The notes under the pieces: model-generated | Told to the model about the DNA's origin: nothing | Seen by the model: only the letters and a program-made list of their open reading frames with translations | Database searches by the model: none | Translations under genes and position numbers: made by a program | Assembly (NCBI GenBank): GCA_016584305.1 | Contig: JACEEZ010001777.1 | Span: forward strand, 400,257-464,256 | Direction: 5' to 3' | Length of the DNA stretch: 64,000 nucleotides | Origin: Chionoecetes opilio | Lineage: Eukaryota; Arthropoda; Malacostraca; Decapoda; Majidae | Shown: positions 42,645-53,783 of the stretch, in pieces | Layout: the number at the start of each line of letters is the position of its first letter | How positions within the stretch are numbered: the first letter of the stretch is position 1

Positions 42645-44208
42645 TGTAGTGCCGGAAAATTCCAGGAGTAATGATGAAAATTTCCATCACACGATTTCCG
42701 AGTTATATGTCTATGAAAGAGAAAGGAGAAGGTTCTAGACTAAACCATAGGTTTAGTTTAGACTAAGTGTTGCCTAAATCCAGTATATAGGGGAACAGGT
42801 TATTTATTAGAATAAGGCCATTCAAATTATTTCATTTCTCGTATTATCTATCTTTCATTCGTATGCTTCTCTCTCTCTCTCTTGCATTCCTATCTCCCCC
42901 CCCCTCCATCCTCCTTCTTCCCCCCCCCAAACGCCAGAGCCACGAGGTATAATATGTGAGACATTAATTTCGCGATTGCCAATAACTTGTAGTCAAAACT
43001 TCTTATTCCCCCCTTACCCTCCTGGCAGATCGAATAACACTCTTAGATTCTGAGCATCTTTAAAAAAGAGAAAAAATAGTTTTGTTTCGCATATTAATGC
43101 ATAAATTAGTAGAGTCATTCGTTTAAATTAAGAGTCGGCCAAGATTCTATCACGCTTCAAAATACCCTACCATTGTGAAAAGCGTGTTCGTATGGCCGTT
43201 CTGTATTAAGTAATGCCCTCCCCGTTGATTATATTTAGGAATTAAATTTTCCTGCAGCAAATTAAGAGAATTGTGTTATAGTTACTCACTTCGTAGGTAT
43301 ATCTGCTTTCCCAGCTAATAAGAAACATTCGACACTTCGTGTCCTCGTTGATGAAGACTCTGGTGAGTATTTGAACACTCGTTAATTCCCGCGGTTTAGC
43401 TGTCCTCAGTCCTCTATGAAGAGCCATGCAACGGCATTCGTTTCTTCACCGTCTCCCAGGTAAGGTGTTATCGTTTTCGTCTCTTATACCTTTTTTTTTC
43501 TTGTGATGTGATATCTTAAACAGTGTTAGTCTCCTCCCCCCCCCCCCCCCGTTTAACAAAGGGCATTCGTTTCTTCACCGTCTCCCAGGTACGCGGATAA
43601 ATTTATCAAGCTGAACACGTGTTTTCCACATGGTCGCGACTCGCAAACAGTTTTCATTACTCTCACATTTTCCCTTCCATATGTTCTCCATGTATATTTT
43701 AGGTGTTTATCTTGTATGTATGTAGATGGTATGTCTAGGAATATAGTCCAGTTAGGCAGGTTATGCTCTTTAGAAGCTTTCCTCCACTAAATTAAACCAT
43801 AAATGTACTTAAGTTTTCAACCAGGAATAATTTCTTGTTAAATAAACCAAATGAGTTAAAATAGGAATTCTTTTTTTTTCTTGCAAAACCCCAGGTGACT
43901 ATTCTCTGTTGTGGAAATACTTCCCCACGTTCCCGAGAGAGTTTCAGACTTACTCGGTATACTAATAGTATCCCCACGACTACCGTAATCTTTATATATT
44001 AAATCGTGTTCAAGGGGTAGACCATAGGAATGCCCGCTTGGACTGGTGGCAGCAATTCCCTACTAAATTAAGTTCATTCCAATTCAGTTGTAACGAGAAG
44101 AATTTATCCGTCAGTGGAGATTAACAATTAATAATCCAAATTCATATAACCAGTTCAAATCAGAGATAAATAAGTAAAGAAAATTAGGGGGAAAACCATG
44201 GCATCACA
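42645..44208 (+). mobile_element. Solo LTR, 1564 bp, 4-bp duplication ATAG
   Basis: Begins TGTAGTGCCGG and ends GGCATCACA. ATAG lies on both sides (42641-42644, 44209-44212), and removing it restores the LINE codons across 'ttacATAGcattctcc'. Internal segments (gagacattaatttcgcgat…; aaaacccca.gtgactattctc…) match the LTRs at 48690 and 52036 at moderate similarity, so it is an older subfamily. The short inverted ends (TGT..TGCC) and TG...CA fit an LTR. Confidence 0.8.
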
Positions 44209-44630
44209 ATAGCATTCTCCTATCCACTCTGTCATACGCTTTCTCAATATCTAGAAAGGCTAGATATTTCTTTCTTCCCTCCTTCCTTGTTCTCTCAATC
44301 ACTTCATTCATTACAAACATATTGTCCTCACCTCTTCTGTCTTTTCTGAATCCATTCTGTTCTTCACCCATCACCTTATTTCTTTCCACAACTTTACCTA
44401 GTCTTTCATTCAGTACACCACAAAAAATCTTACATACCGTGTCACACACCGCTATTGGCCTGTAATTTTTTATCTTCAATTCCTACTCTTGTGTCCTCCC
44501 TTATGTATGAGGGTCACTCTACTGTCATTCCAGGCACCAGGCACCCTTTCCTCTCTCCATATATGTCCAAACAACGCATGCATTCCCTCAATTACTCCCT
44601 CACCTCCCTCTCTATATAATTCATTCGGGA

Positions 44631-45723
44631 TGTAGTGGTCAAAATGACCATCTACACCGTTGTCACCATTATGTAGTGCCCACCTTGGGAGTGTACTCTA
44701 CAGTCCTGTTTACTCCGCTGCCACCACCCACATTAAGTGGGAAAAATATATATTAACAAAAATAAAAGATTTAAGAAAATATGTAAGGACTGGTTGGAAA
44801 CAGAATGACAACGCGTTAATATATTTCTAATTATAATATATTTAACTCTTTACTGTCTCACTTGGTAATTATTATACATTCACAAGTTATCTTAATATTA
44901 AGTCTTCCTTCCCTCCCAGCGATACGCACGCGAAATGCTCAAGTCGTTATCCTAATATAGTTTACTATCTTTGGTAACTTCGGTTGCACTGTCACCACAT
45001 TAACGATACGCACATGTAATGCTCAAGTCGTCATCCTAATCTAGTTTACTATCTCTGGTAACTTCAGTCGCACTGTTACCCCTTAACGATACGCATGTGT
45101 AATGCTCAAGTCGTCATCCTAATCTAGTTTACTATCTCTGGTAACTTCAGTCGCACTGTTACCCCTTAACGATACGCATGCGTAATGCTCAAGTCGTTAT
45201 CCTAATATAATGTATACGTGTCTATCCCACTTCCAATGTTTCCCTCTCACTGAAAGTTGTTATTTCCTTCTTTCTCCTTGTCCTCACACGGCTGGCTGTG
45301 ACATGTTGTAGTTGCCCCCTCTGCTAATTTGTGAGCGCTTGGCCCCCTGGTCCGCCAACAGCATCCTACCTTGGGACCCTAAGTAATACACTTTATTAGT
45401 CCTGGTCAACAAAAGGAATCACCAGTAAGTCATGTCTACATCTCTAGTTAACAAACATTTCATAACATACCTTTACCAAGGGCGAGAATATCACCTCCCC
45501 ACAGGCGACTTAACTCAATGAACGTCGAGCTGCTTCTAAAATTATCCTAACCTACAATCCCCGTTCTCACCTCGTTTCGCTACGTGTCTGATTACTACTG
45601 GCTTAAAATATAAGCCTAACCAGTGATTCAGGAATGAGGCGTGGAGGAAAATTCCTCGTTAGCTTGTTGATACTTATGTGTTATTTCATCTCTTCCCCTA
45701 TTAATGTAATTTCTCGCGTTACA
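44631..45723. mobile_element. Second-family solo LTR-like insertion, 1093 bp, duplication GGGA
   Basis: Begins TGTAGTGGTCAAAATGACC and ends TTCTCGCGTTACA. GGGA flanks both sides (44627-44630, 45724-45727), and removal rejoins the LINE at 'cattcGGGAtaccgtcc'. Apart from its ends it shares little with the other LTRs. It contains an 83-bp tandem repeat. Alternatively a short complete non-autonomous element. Confidence 0.7.
44919..45212. repeat. 83/84-bp tandem repeat, ~3.5 copies
   Basis: Units start with 'cgatacgca' at 44920, 45004, 45087 and 45170 and include 'aatgctcaagtcgt.atcctaat' and 'tggtaacttc.gt.gcactgt.acc'. The second and third units are nearly identical. Confidence 0.9.
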
Positions 45724-46505
45724 GGGATACCGTCCATTCCAGGGGCCTTTCCATTTTTCAGTTTTCTTACATACCCTTCAATCTCATCCATTCTAATTTC
45801 TTCATCCATCATTTCCTCTATTTTCCTCCCTAAGGTGACGTTCCCTCTTTCTTGTCCTGCCATTTGATCTTGATCTTGATCTTGATTTGGGAGTCACCCA
45901 GCGGATGCTGTCAGTGAAGCCTTTGGTCCGGCGTTCTCCCACACACGTAATCTGCTGGGAGAGAAGCAAAAGGGGGAAGCAAAACTAGGGATTTCTTTTT
46001 CCCCTCCTTCCTCTCTCTGCATCACATTCATACGGGGTTCCCCATCACTGAGGGGCCCCCTGCCTCTCATGCTCTCTCCTACGTGCTCTCCAAGAGTTCT
46101 CCATGAATTCTTTTACACTCAATCACACGACTGTCACTCCTCCACTCAGCACACAACCCCAGCAGGTACTCCATCTCCACTCTCCTGTCTCTCATCTCTC
46201 GCCATTCTTCCACTCCGACCTCTCCTACCACTACCTCCAACATCTTTGTTCTAGCATACTCATACCGTTCACATTCCAGCATCAAGTGCTCCACGGTTTC
46301 ATCCACTCCTGTCACACACATCACACACACCTTGCTGCCATCATTCTTCCATCTGTACATACGACTATTTACCTCCAGCGACTTTGTCCTGGCTCTGAAG
46401 AGTAGGTCCCCTCCATAGCCACCATCATAGAACCTTTCATTCTGTGGCTGGTCCTTTCTCCTGTACCATTCCAGTGTTGATTTCTCACTCATTCCCCTCA
46501 GCCAT

Positions 46506-48039
46506 CCCAGCAAACACAAAGACGGAGGGCCTCCGGAGGCCCTCCGTATGTCTTATCGGCGGCCCGACGGAAGTGTACGACGTAGGGCCGCTGGGAATTT
46601 GCTCAGAGGCTCACCGGCGGGCCGCTCCCAGCGGCCCGCCGTAGGGCATATGACCATTTGCCGCTGTTATATTAACTGATTGAGGAATATTTATGGTTAT
46701 ACTTTCTAAGTATATTGCAGATATAGTAATGTTTTAAGGGGTGTTGCACAACCCATTAGCCGATTAATAGACTAATGGGCTGTTCAACACTTATAAAAAC
46801 ATTACTATATAATGCAATATGCTTAGAAAATGAAACCCAAATATCCTGTGTCGTTATCCAGAAATACGATAAAAAGGAAATTGCTGGGTCATAATTGCTA
46901 CGGACATTGTTTATTTATAAGTACAAAAATTTTTCGTTTTGTTTTTATTTTGGGGTGTAGGGGAAAACACTGAACGGCGTGAAACCCATGTAGAAGGATT
47001 GGGTTGCGGCGAACAACATAAACATCCCCCCCACTCGTGTTTTTTCCAAGTACTGATTATTTTCACTAAACCCACGCGCCAGGCGCCGTAAAAGGAAATT
47101 TTCCTAAATGTCGTACTGAAATTATTTATTTATTCGTCTTTTCGATAAAATGAAAGGAGCGAAAACAGTTTTAAAACTAAGTTCTCATTATGTTATCGGG
47201 GGTTTAAAGGATGACAATTTAGGCCTTTTGTGGGTTTTTAACCCTTGAATGGCTTTTCGTACGCTGGCATTTAGTACTTGATAGCGGGGAAAAGATTTCA
47301 AATAATATTCTTTTCAAATATGTTTATTCATATGTTTAACTCCATCATCTACTTTTTCCTTTATAGGTGTCCGGATATGATATTGGGGTTGATAATATGT
47401 CGGAAGTTATTGAAAAAAGGGGAAATATGCCCTTTGGGTTTTTATTCCGTAATAATCTTCGCCGCGGTTAATAAAGTTTACTTTTTATGTACTACTACAA
47501 CAGACTACGAAACCCTTTTTTTCATGAACCCCCCCCCTTCCTTTTAGTATCTCCTTTATTTCTATTTTCCGGGGTGTTCCTGAAAAAAGCTGAAAATATT
47601 TAAATAAACTGATATATGATAATTTCTTAAATTATTTAAAAACTTTTATAACAATTTTTTAAAAGCCCTTTAACAGGCCTAATAAATGATGGTACCGAAT
47701 TTAGATACCTGATATTACTGATTAATATATTAATATGAAATGAATATTTCCCAATTCAAATCCTACTAGGGAGCTGGCCTCCGGGGGATTGACGTCAAGT
47801 TCCGTGCTTGTCAACGATGAATACTACATCAAGTAAAACATATAACGTTTTTTCAAAAAAGTTTACACATAGAAAAATTCAATTTTTGAAATTCTGTACT
47901 TAAATTTTTTAAAATAGTAAAATTTTCCCGCAAAAAACACCAGCGGGCCCCGGAGGGGGGACGGGGGTAAATTTGCCGCCGGCGGCCGCCGTTCGCCGCT
48001 CTACGGCCTACGTCGGCCCGCCGGTGATGGCTAGCTGGG
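46506..48039. mobile_element. CCCAGC-ended element with GC palindromes, AT duplication
   Basis: Interrupts LINE B between 'cagccAT' and 'ATtcttc'. The left end CCCAGCAAACACAAAGACGG and the inverted right end CCCAGCTAGCCATCACCGGC share CCCAGC. Both sub-terminal zones are full of GGCCCGCCG-type motifs, including a perfect 22-bp palindrome at 46524-46545 and a 12-bp stem hairpin at 46613-46639. The interior is AT-rich with inflated homopolymers and no recognisable ORF. No superfamily can be assigned; a 2-bp duplication is unusual. Confidence 0.7.
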
Positions 48040-48689
48040 ATTCTTCTTTCTCTTTCTCTTCCACTCTCCTATTTATTTCCTTTTTGCATACAGCCATACT
48101 CCCATGTCTCATCACTCCTGTCACAAACATTCCCAGTTCACCTGTCCATCTTTCCACTTTTACTGAGTCTTTCATCCACTTCCCATACATATTCCAGTCC
48201 CAAACCTTGCTTGCCCACTTGCTGTCATCCATTCGTTGCAGTCTAGCTCTGTACCTCAGTCCTGCCTTTGCTATCCTCTCTCTGAACGTGCTCCATCCCA
48301 TGTCTCCTCTAATCGCTTCCACTGCCACATATCTATTGGCTCCTAATGCTATTCTACCTGCTTTGTTCTGTGTTACTTCCAATCTGTCCAACTCCTTCCT
48401 AGACCACACCATTGTTTCCAGGCCATACATAATGCTAGGGACTGCCACACCCTTCCATAGTCCTCTCACCACTTCATACTTGTTGGCCCGACATCTTGCC
48501 ACACTGCCTAGCCTTCCAACCCACTGGTTGGCTCTAGCTATCCTCTCATGTTTAGTTTTCTCACAGCCTTTATCATCCAACCAAATACCCAGATACTTGT
48601 ACTCTATCGTTCTCTTTATTTCATTCCCACCCACCATCCAAATCCTGTCATCATCAGAGTCATCCCCATTCACCACCAACACTTGACTC

Positions 48690-50340
48690 TGTAATGCCCG
48701 GTATTCGGAAGAGATAGCATGGGAATTCCTATCATACAATTCCCGGGTTATGTCCGTAAGAAGAAAAAAGGTTTCAATCTCCATAGGTTGTTCTGGGGGC
48801 AAGTTGTCACCTCGACCCAGCATATGGAGGAAAAGGGTATTCCTATCATATTAAGGTCAATTCAATCTTTTCGTTTCTCGTGAAAACATTCTTCTTTCTT
48901 TCTATCTCTCACTTCTATCTTCCCCCCTCCCCCATACACTCCGGATACGAGTCCAAATTCGTGGGACACTTATTTCGCGATCATCGATAACTAGTAGATT
49001 CAAAACTTTTCATCCTCTCCTCACCCTCCTATCAGATCAAGGAACACTCTTAGTTTCTTAATGTCCTTCAAAATAGACACAATAGTGACAGATCACGTTT
49101 ATAAATGGGTGTTGTTTAGTTGCAGTTATTTGCTAAATTAAAAGTCGACCAAATTTATGTTCGACTCCAATACCTCGTCTCTCTAAAAAACGCGTTCGTG
49201 GGCTTGAACGAAAGGAAATAACACGTCTCCCCGGATATTAGCATAAACATATTAAATTCTTCTATATCAAAGTAAAAGAACTGTATTATAGGCAGCCATT
49301 TCATATGTATACTTGTTTCATTAGTTAATTAGTCATTCGAGGTCTGATAATCCCTTCAGGAGAGGCCGTTTCATAGGATCCGAACATTCCCCTTTTTCCC
49401 GCTACTAAGCCCAACCTCGCCTTAGTCACCCCGAGGGAGCCAATCGTCTCTCCACTTCACTCCAGGTAAGACCTCGGTACCTCGCTCCTATTCCCCCCCC
49501 CCCTTCCTTGTTATATTATATCTATCTATATATCTATATATAGGTAGAGTTGGTTAGTTTTTCATTAACGCATAGGAGGCCTGGCCTGTCCTTATAAGTG
49601 TTATTAACGGAGTCGTCTCTCCACTCCTTTCAAGGAAACCAGGCCACATGGTACAGTGAATCCCACACCATCTCATTACTCTCACATTTTCTCTCCTATA
49701 TATATATTCCATGTATACCTATAGTGCTCAGTTGATACGGACATAGGTGGTAGTTCTAAGAATGATTCAGTGAGGGAGGCTATGCTCTGGAGAGCTTGCC
49801 CGTTCCAGATTAGAGTCTATATATGTGTCTAAGATCTCAAACAGAGAAATAATATTTCATGATGAATAAATAGGATGATGTTTCAAATATAGTTCTTGTG
49901 TTATTTAGTAAAAACCCCAGGTGATTATTCCGCGTGTTATGGAAATACTTCCCCACGTTCTCCAAACAAAGAGTTTTCAGCCTTACTCGGTGTAATTCTA
50001 AGTATCAACCACGACTACCAAAATAAATCTTATATATATTAAAAACGTGCTCAGGAAGTAAAACCATAGAACTACTTGCCTGAGCTGGTGGCAGCATTTC
50101 CCCTTACTCCTTAACTCCTACCCCTTCCCCTTAACCTTAACTCCTACCCCTCCCCCTTAAGTTCATTCCCATTTCAGTACTCTCCGCAGCGAGGAGTGTT
50201 CGTACTATAATTAAATAGTGAAGTCATAAGACAAATTTCAATTCTCAATTCAGTTGTAATCAATGAAAAAATCCTTAACCAGTTAATATCGTTCAATATA
50301 AAGGTGCAAGCAACAACCTTATAAAAACCCTGGCACCACA
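48690..50340 (+). repeat. Left LTR (1651 bp)
   Basis: Begins TGTAATGCCCGGTATTCGG and ends CCCTGGCACCACA. Aligned by eye with the right LTR it shows about a dozen substitutions and about ten small indels, so the insertion is recent. TATAAAAA sits at 50311-50318 close to the 3' end. Contains (C)n and (TATC)n runs near 49494-49545. Confidence 0.85.
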
Positions 50341-50753
50341 CTGGTGACTAAAGCGGTGGTATAGTATTTCCTACAAATAACAGCAACAGAATCTCACCTG
50401 GGAAAATAGCAAGATAAAGTCAAATTTCGGTAAATTTTCATACAGTAATCGATCATTATAGTAGGCTCATTAGATCTTTCCCCCTATAAACCAAACACCC
50501 TACACACATGAACCATGACCATGTGGCAGTGAGCTGTAAGAAGCAAGCCATCACAGCCACCTCAGCCACAGCATGCCGCGCGTCACCGCCACCATCACAG
50601 CCATCCCAGCCATCTCAGCCAGGCCGCATGCCGCGCGCCTAGCCGCCACGCTCGCCTCAGCTAGCCGCCCTTCACCGCCGTAGCCGCCGTTCCTAGCCGC
50701 TGCAGCCGCCGCGCCTAGCCGCCACACCACCCACACGCCTCGCAACCACCACC
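50341..50753 (+). promoter_or_regulatory. Interior leader: putative PBS and GC-rich 5' leader
   Basis: 50342-50359 (TGGTGACTAAAGCGGTGG) is the putative primer-binding site. 50550-50750 is GC-rich with repeated 'cagcc', 'gccgc' and 'tagccgcc' motifs, unlike the surrounding AT-rich DNA, and looks like a 5' UTR ending in the start context CACCACCATGG. Confidence 0.5.
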
Positions 50754-51143
50754 ATGGCAAAGAGAGGGCGTGAAGCCTCGTCGGGAGGGAAGTCCTGGAT
50801 TTCCCTCGGCCTACCCGTCACCGACATGAGCTGCGCTGACAACACAGGCGCCAAGAACCTGTACATCTTTGCCGTGCAGGGTATCAAGGGGCGTCTGAAC
50901 TGCCTGTCCGCCGCCGCCGTGTCCTACAACAACCAGCAGAGCAGCAGCGGTGACCCAAACAGCTACGGAGGCGGAGGATGCAGCGACACCGGCTCAGGAA
51001 TGGGCACACTCTTAGTTTCCAAGAACCTACAGGAGTTCCTGAAACGTTTTGAAGAGCTGAAGGCCATCAAGAAGTACAGGGCGTCAACAAGACCCATGAT
51101 GCCACCCATCAACAACAAGATGGAAAAGTTCGGTATCCAATAG
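50754..51143 (+). CDS. Chimeric ORF: ribosomal protein L23 (uL14) N-terminus + unknown C-terminus
   Basis: 129 codons, starting in an ideal Kozak context (ACCACCATGG). Residues 1-57 follow RPL23 closely: [13 protein letters not shown], then ISLGLPV, the uL14 signature [13 protein letters not shown], and [12 protein letters not shown]. In the ribosome, uL14 sits at the 60S subunit face near the bridge to 40S. From residue ~58 ([18 protein letters not shown]) similarity stops; the rest is Ser/Gly-rich then basic-amphipathic ([20 protein letters not shown]) and ends FGIQ. I do not recognise it. The uL14 core strands that follow in true L23 (about 80 residues) are absent, so it cannot replace L23. 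No introns, consistent with capture from mRNA. Lies in the sense direction of the LTRs. Confidence 0.8.
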   Translation: MAKRGREASSGGKSWISLGLPVTDMSCADNTGAKNLYIFAVQGIKGRLNCLSAAAVSYNNQQSSSGDPNSYGGGGCSDTGSGMGTLLVSKNLQEFLKRFEELKAIKKYRASTRPMMPPINNKMEKFGIQ

Positions 51144-52035
51144 TGTTAAATTAGAAAATCAAGGAAGAATTATTTTGAACATGAACATTGATAATTTATT
51201 TTATGAACTTGAAAGGTTAATACCTACTCTGTTTAGGGTAGTTGTAGCGTCACCCGGTTATTACTCGTGGGGAAATCAAATCGAAAAGTGTTAAATGTTA
51301 AACATTGACCAGGTTTGAAAACAAACTGAGGGTCAGTATGTTCTTAATATATCCAGGTAGGAGGTTGATTGGGATACCAGTCTCTCATTGAATTTCATTA
51401 ACGGACTCAGTCTGGTTCGGTGAGTCTTCAAGGTATTTTAATTCAAGTTACAATCAACCCAACTTGTGGGGTATTCATGTGAAAATTAAGCGAAAAGTGT
51501 TAAATGTAAAATACTGAGTCAAGGGTAGTGTATGTCGGACTAGATGTAACAATTTGGTCTAGGAGATTTCTCATTTCTAGAATTCGGAGTGTCTGGTTTT
51601 CACGGGCTCAGCCTGGTTCGGTGAGAGGAGTATTTTAATTCGAGATAGCAGTACTGCTTCTCACTTACAGTCAACCAGCTTCAGGTGAAGCGATATTTCA
51701 GGACTTGTTAGGCGCTGTCAGTAACCATGAGGGTAGCCGGTGTGCGCCCCTGGGACATTCCTAGCAACGAGAATTAGGTATTGAGTCAGGTTTCGACGAC
51801 CACGTTACTGCCCAGGTCGGAGGTTGATTGGGATACTTCCTTCTCATTAAATATTCGTGTAATCTAAACACATTCAGACACCCGTTTCAAAGAATAGAAG
51901 AATCTCTATTAAATTCATTCTAAATTCGCCCCATACACCCATCTCCTCTTGACACAGCTTTAGAGAGAAAACGGAAGATCCGTGAGTAGTTAATTTGATA
52001 TTGAAGAATTTAATTTTTCCCGGAGAATAGACGTG
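51144..52035 (+). repeat. Interior 3' region with degenerate internal repeats
   Basis: Three related blocks: '(gaaat)caaatcgaaaagtgttaaatgt' at 51278 and 51488; 'aggt.ggaggttgattgggata' at 51355 and 51816; 'ggactcagtctggttcggtgag' at 51403 and 51605. Non-coding. Purine-rich 'agagagaaaacggaag' (51961-51976) is 60 bp short of the right LTR and is a poor polypurine tract. Confidence 0.6.
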
Positions 52036-53690
52036 TGTAATGCCCGGTATTCGGAAGAGATAGCATGGGAATTCCTATCATACAATTCCCGGGTTGTGTC
52101 CGTAAGAAGAAAAAAGGTTTCAATCTCCATAGGTTGTTCTGGGGGCAAGTTGTCACCTCGACCCAGCATATGGAGGAAAGGGTATTCCTATCATATTAAG
52201 GTCATTCATCTTTTCGTTTCTCGTGAAAACATTCTTCTTTCTTTCTATCTCTCACTTCTATCTTCCCCCCTCCCCCACTCCCTCCCCCATACACTCCGGA
52301 TACGAGTCCAAATTCGTGGGACACTTATTTCGCGATCATCGATAACTAGTAGATTCAAAACTTTTCATCCTCTCCTCACCCTCCTATCAGATCAAGGAAC
52401 ACTCTTAGTTTCTTAATGTCCTTCAAAATAGACACAATAGTGACAGATCACGTTTATAAATGGGTGTGTTAGTCGAGTTATTTGCTAAATTAAAAGTCGA
52501 CCAAATTTATGTTTCGACTCCAATACCTCGTCTCTCTAAAAAAACGCGTTCGTGGGCTTGAACGAAAGGAAATAACACGTCTCCCCGGATATTAGCATAA
52601 ACATATTAAATTCTTCTATATCAAAGTAAAAGAACTGTATTATAGGCAGCCATTTCATATGTATACTTGTTTCATTAGTTAATTAGTCATTCGAGGTCTG
52701 ATAATCCCTTCAGGAGAGGCCGTTTCATAGGATCCGAACATTCCCCTTTTTCCCGCTACTAAGCCCAACCTCGCCTTAGTCACCCCGAGGGAGCCAGTCG
52801 TCTCTCCACTTCACTCCAGGTAAGACCTCGGTACCTCGCTCCTATTCCCCCCCCCCCTTCCTTGTTATATTATATCTATCTATATATCTATATATAGGTA
52901 GAGTTGGTTAGTTTTTCATTAACGCATAGGAGGCCTGGCCTGTCCTTATAAGTGTTATTAACGGAGTCGTCTCTCCACTCCTTTCAAGGAAACCAGGCCA
53001 CATGGTACAGTGAATCCCACACCAACTCATTACTCTCACATTTTCTCTCCTATATATATATTCCATGTACCTATACCTATAGTGCTCAGTTGATACGGAC
53101 ATAGCTGGTAGTTCTAAGAATGATTCAGTGAGGGAGGTTATGCTCTGGAGAGCTTGCCCGTTCCAGATTAGAGTCTATATACGTGTCTAAGATCTCAAAC
53201 AGAGAAATAATATTTCATGATGAATAAATAGGATGATGTTTCATATATAGTTCTTGTGTTATTTAGTAAAAACCCCAGGTGATTATTCCGCGTGTTATGG
53301 AAATACTTCCCCACGTTCTCCAAACAAAGAGTTTTCAGCCTTACTCGGTGTAATTCTAAGTATCAACCACGACTATCAAAATAAATCTTATATATATTAA
53401 AAACGTGCTCAGGAAGTAAAACCATAAAACTACTTGCCTGAGCTGGTGGCAGCATTTCCCCTTACTCCTTAACTCCTACCCCTTCCCCTTAACCTTAACT
53501 CCTACCCCTCCCCCTTAAGTTCATTCCCATTTCAGTACTCTCCGCAGCGAGGAGTGTTTGTACTATAATTAAATAGTGAAGTCATAAGACAAATTTCAAT
53601 TCTCAATTCAGTTGTAATCAATGAAAAATCCTTAACCATCATTCAATATAAAGGTGCAAGCAACAACCTTATAAAAACCCTGGCACCACA
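52036..53690 (+). repeat. Right LTR (1655 bp)
   Basis: Same sequence as 48690-50340 with small differences, e.g. an 11-bp extra 'ccactccctcc' near 52271 and a 7-bp loss near 53636. Ends CACCACA|ACTC. Confidence 0.85.
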
Positions 53691-53783
53691 ACTCTTCTCC
53701 TTACTGAGCCTAACGTTGAAGTCCCTTCCATACTCAGTCACAGCATTCAGCATCTCTTGTAGCTCATTGTGGTTTTCACTAAG

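Larger units (their letters stand above)
40971..45866 (-). pseudogene. LINE (YADD family) copy A, split by two solo LTRs
   Basis: Minus strand, pieces 45866-45724, 44630-44209 and 42644-40971 join seamlessly. 45863-45740: KLKNGKAPGMDGIP. 44480-44210: KNYRPIAVCDTVCKIFCGVL, EEQNGFRKDRRGEDN, RKKYLAFLDIEKAYDRVDRR. 42388-41650: MYADDVVILSE (active site intact), SKEKSQVLVVNGDD, EYMYLGIWLDDKG, PSIMYGLETMVWS. 41700-41344: GGDLLFRARTKSL, then a C-x2-C-x8-H-x4-C knuckle (CVMCVTGVDETVEHLMLEC). The 3' end at 40971-41100 has the family tail (TTGATC)n. A few stops and frameshifts; no ORF1 or endonuclease seen, so 5'-truncated. Confidence 0.85.
48690..53690 (+). mobile_element. Complete non-autonomous LTR element carrying an RPL23 fragment
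   Basis: 5001 bp: LTR 48690-50340, interior 50341-52035, LTR 52036-53690. TG...CA ends, 4-bp duplication ACTC (48686-48689, 53691-53694) in LINE B. One base after the left LTR, TGGTGACTAAAGCGGTGG is in the place of a tRNA primer-binding site (TGG pairs with tRNA 3'-CCA). A polypurine tract before 52036 is weak. No gag, protease, RT, RNase H or integrase motif fits into the 1.7-kb interior, so it must rely on enzymes of another element. Confidence 0.85.

Noticed and set aside
44919..45212. 83-bp repeat array considered as CRISPR
   Set aside because: The whole unit is repeated without variable spacers, and the DNA is eukaryotic; it is a minisatellite inside an LTR.
47973..48686. 237-codon plus-strand ORF next to the LTR element
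   Set aside because: Antisense of LINE copy B (YLGIWLDDKG... on the minus strand).
50551..50887. Minus-strand Ala/Gly-rich ORFs overlapping the RPL23-like ORF
   Set aside because: Products of GC-rich repeat sequence; no similarity and poor start context.
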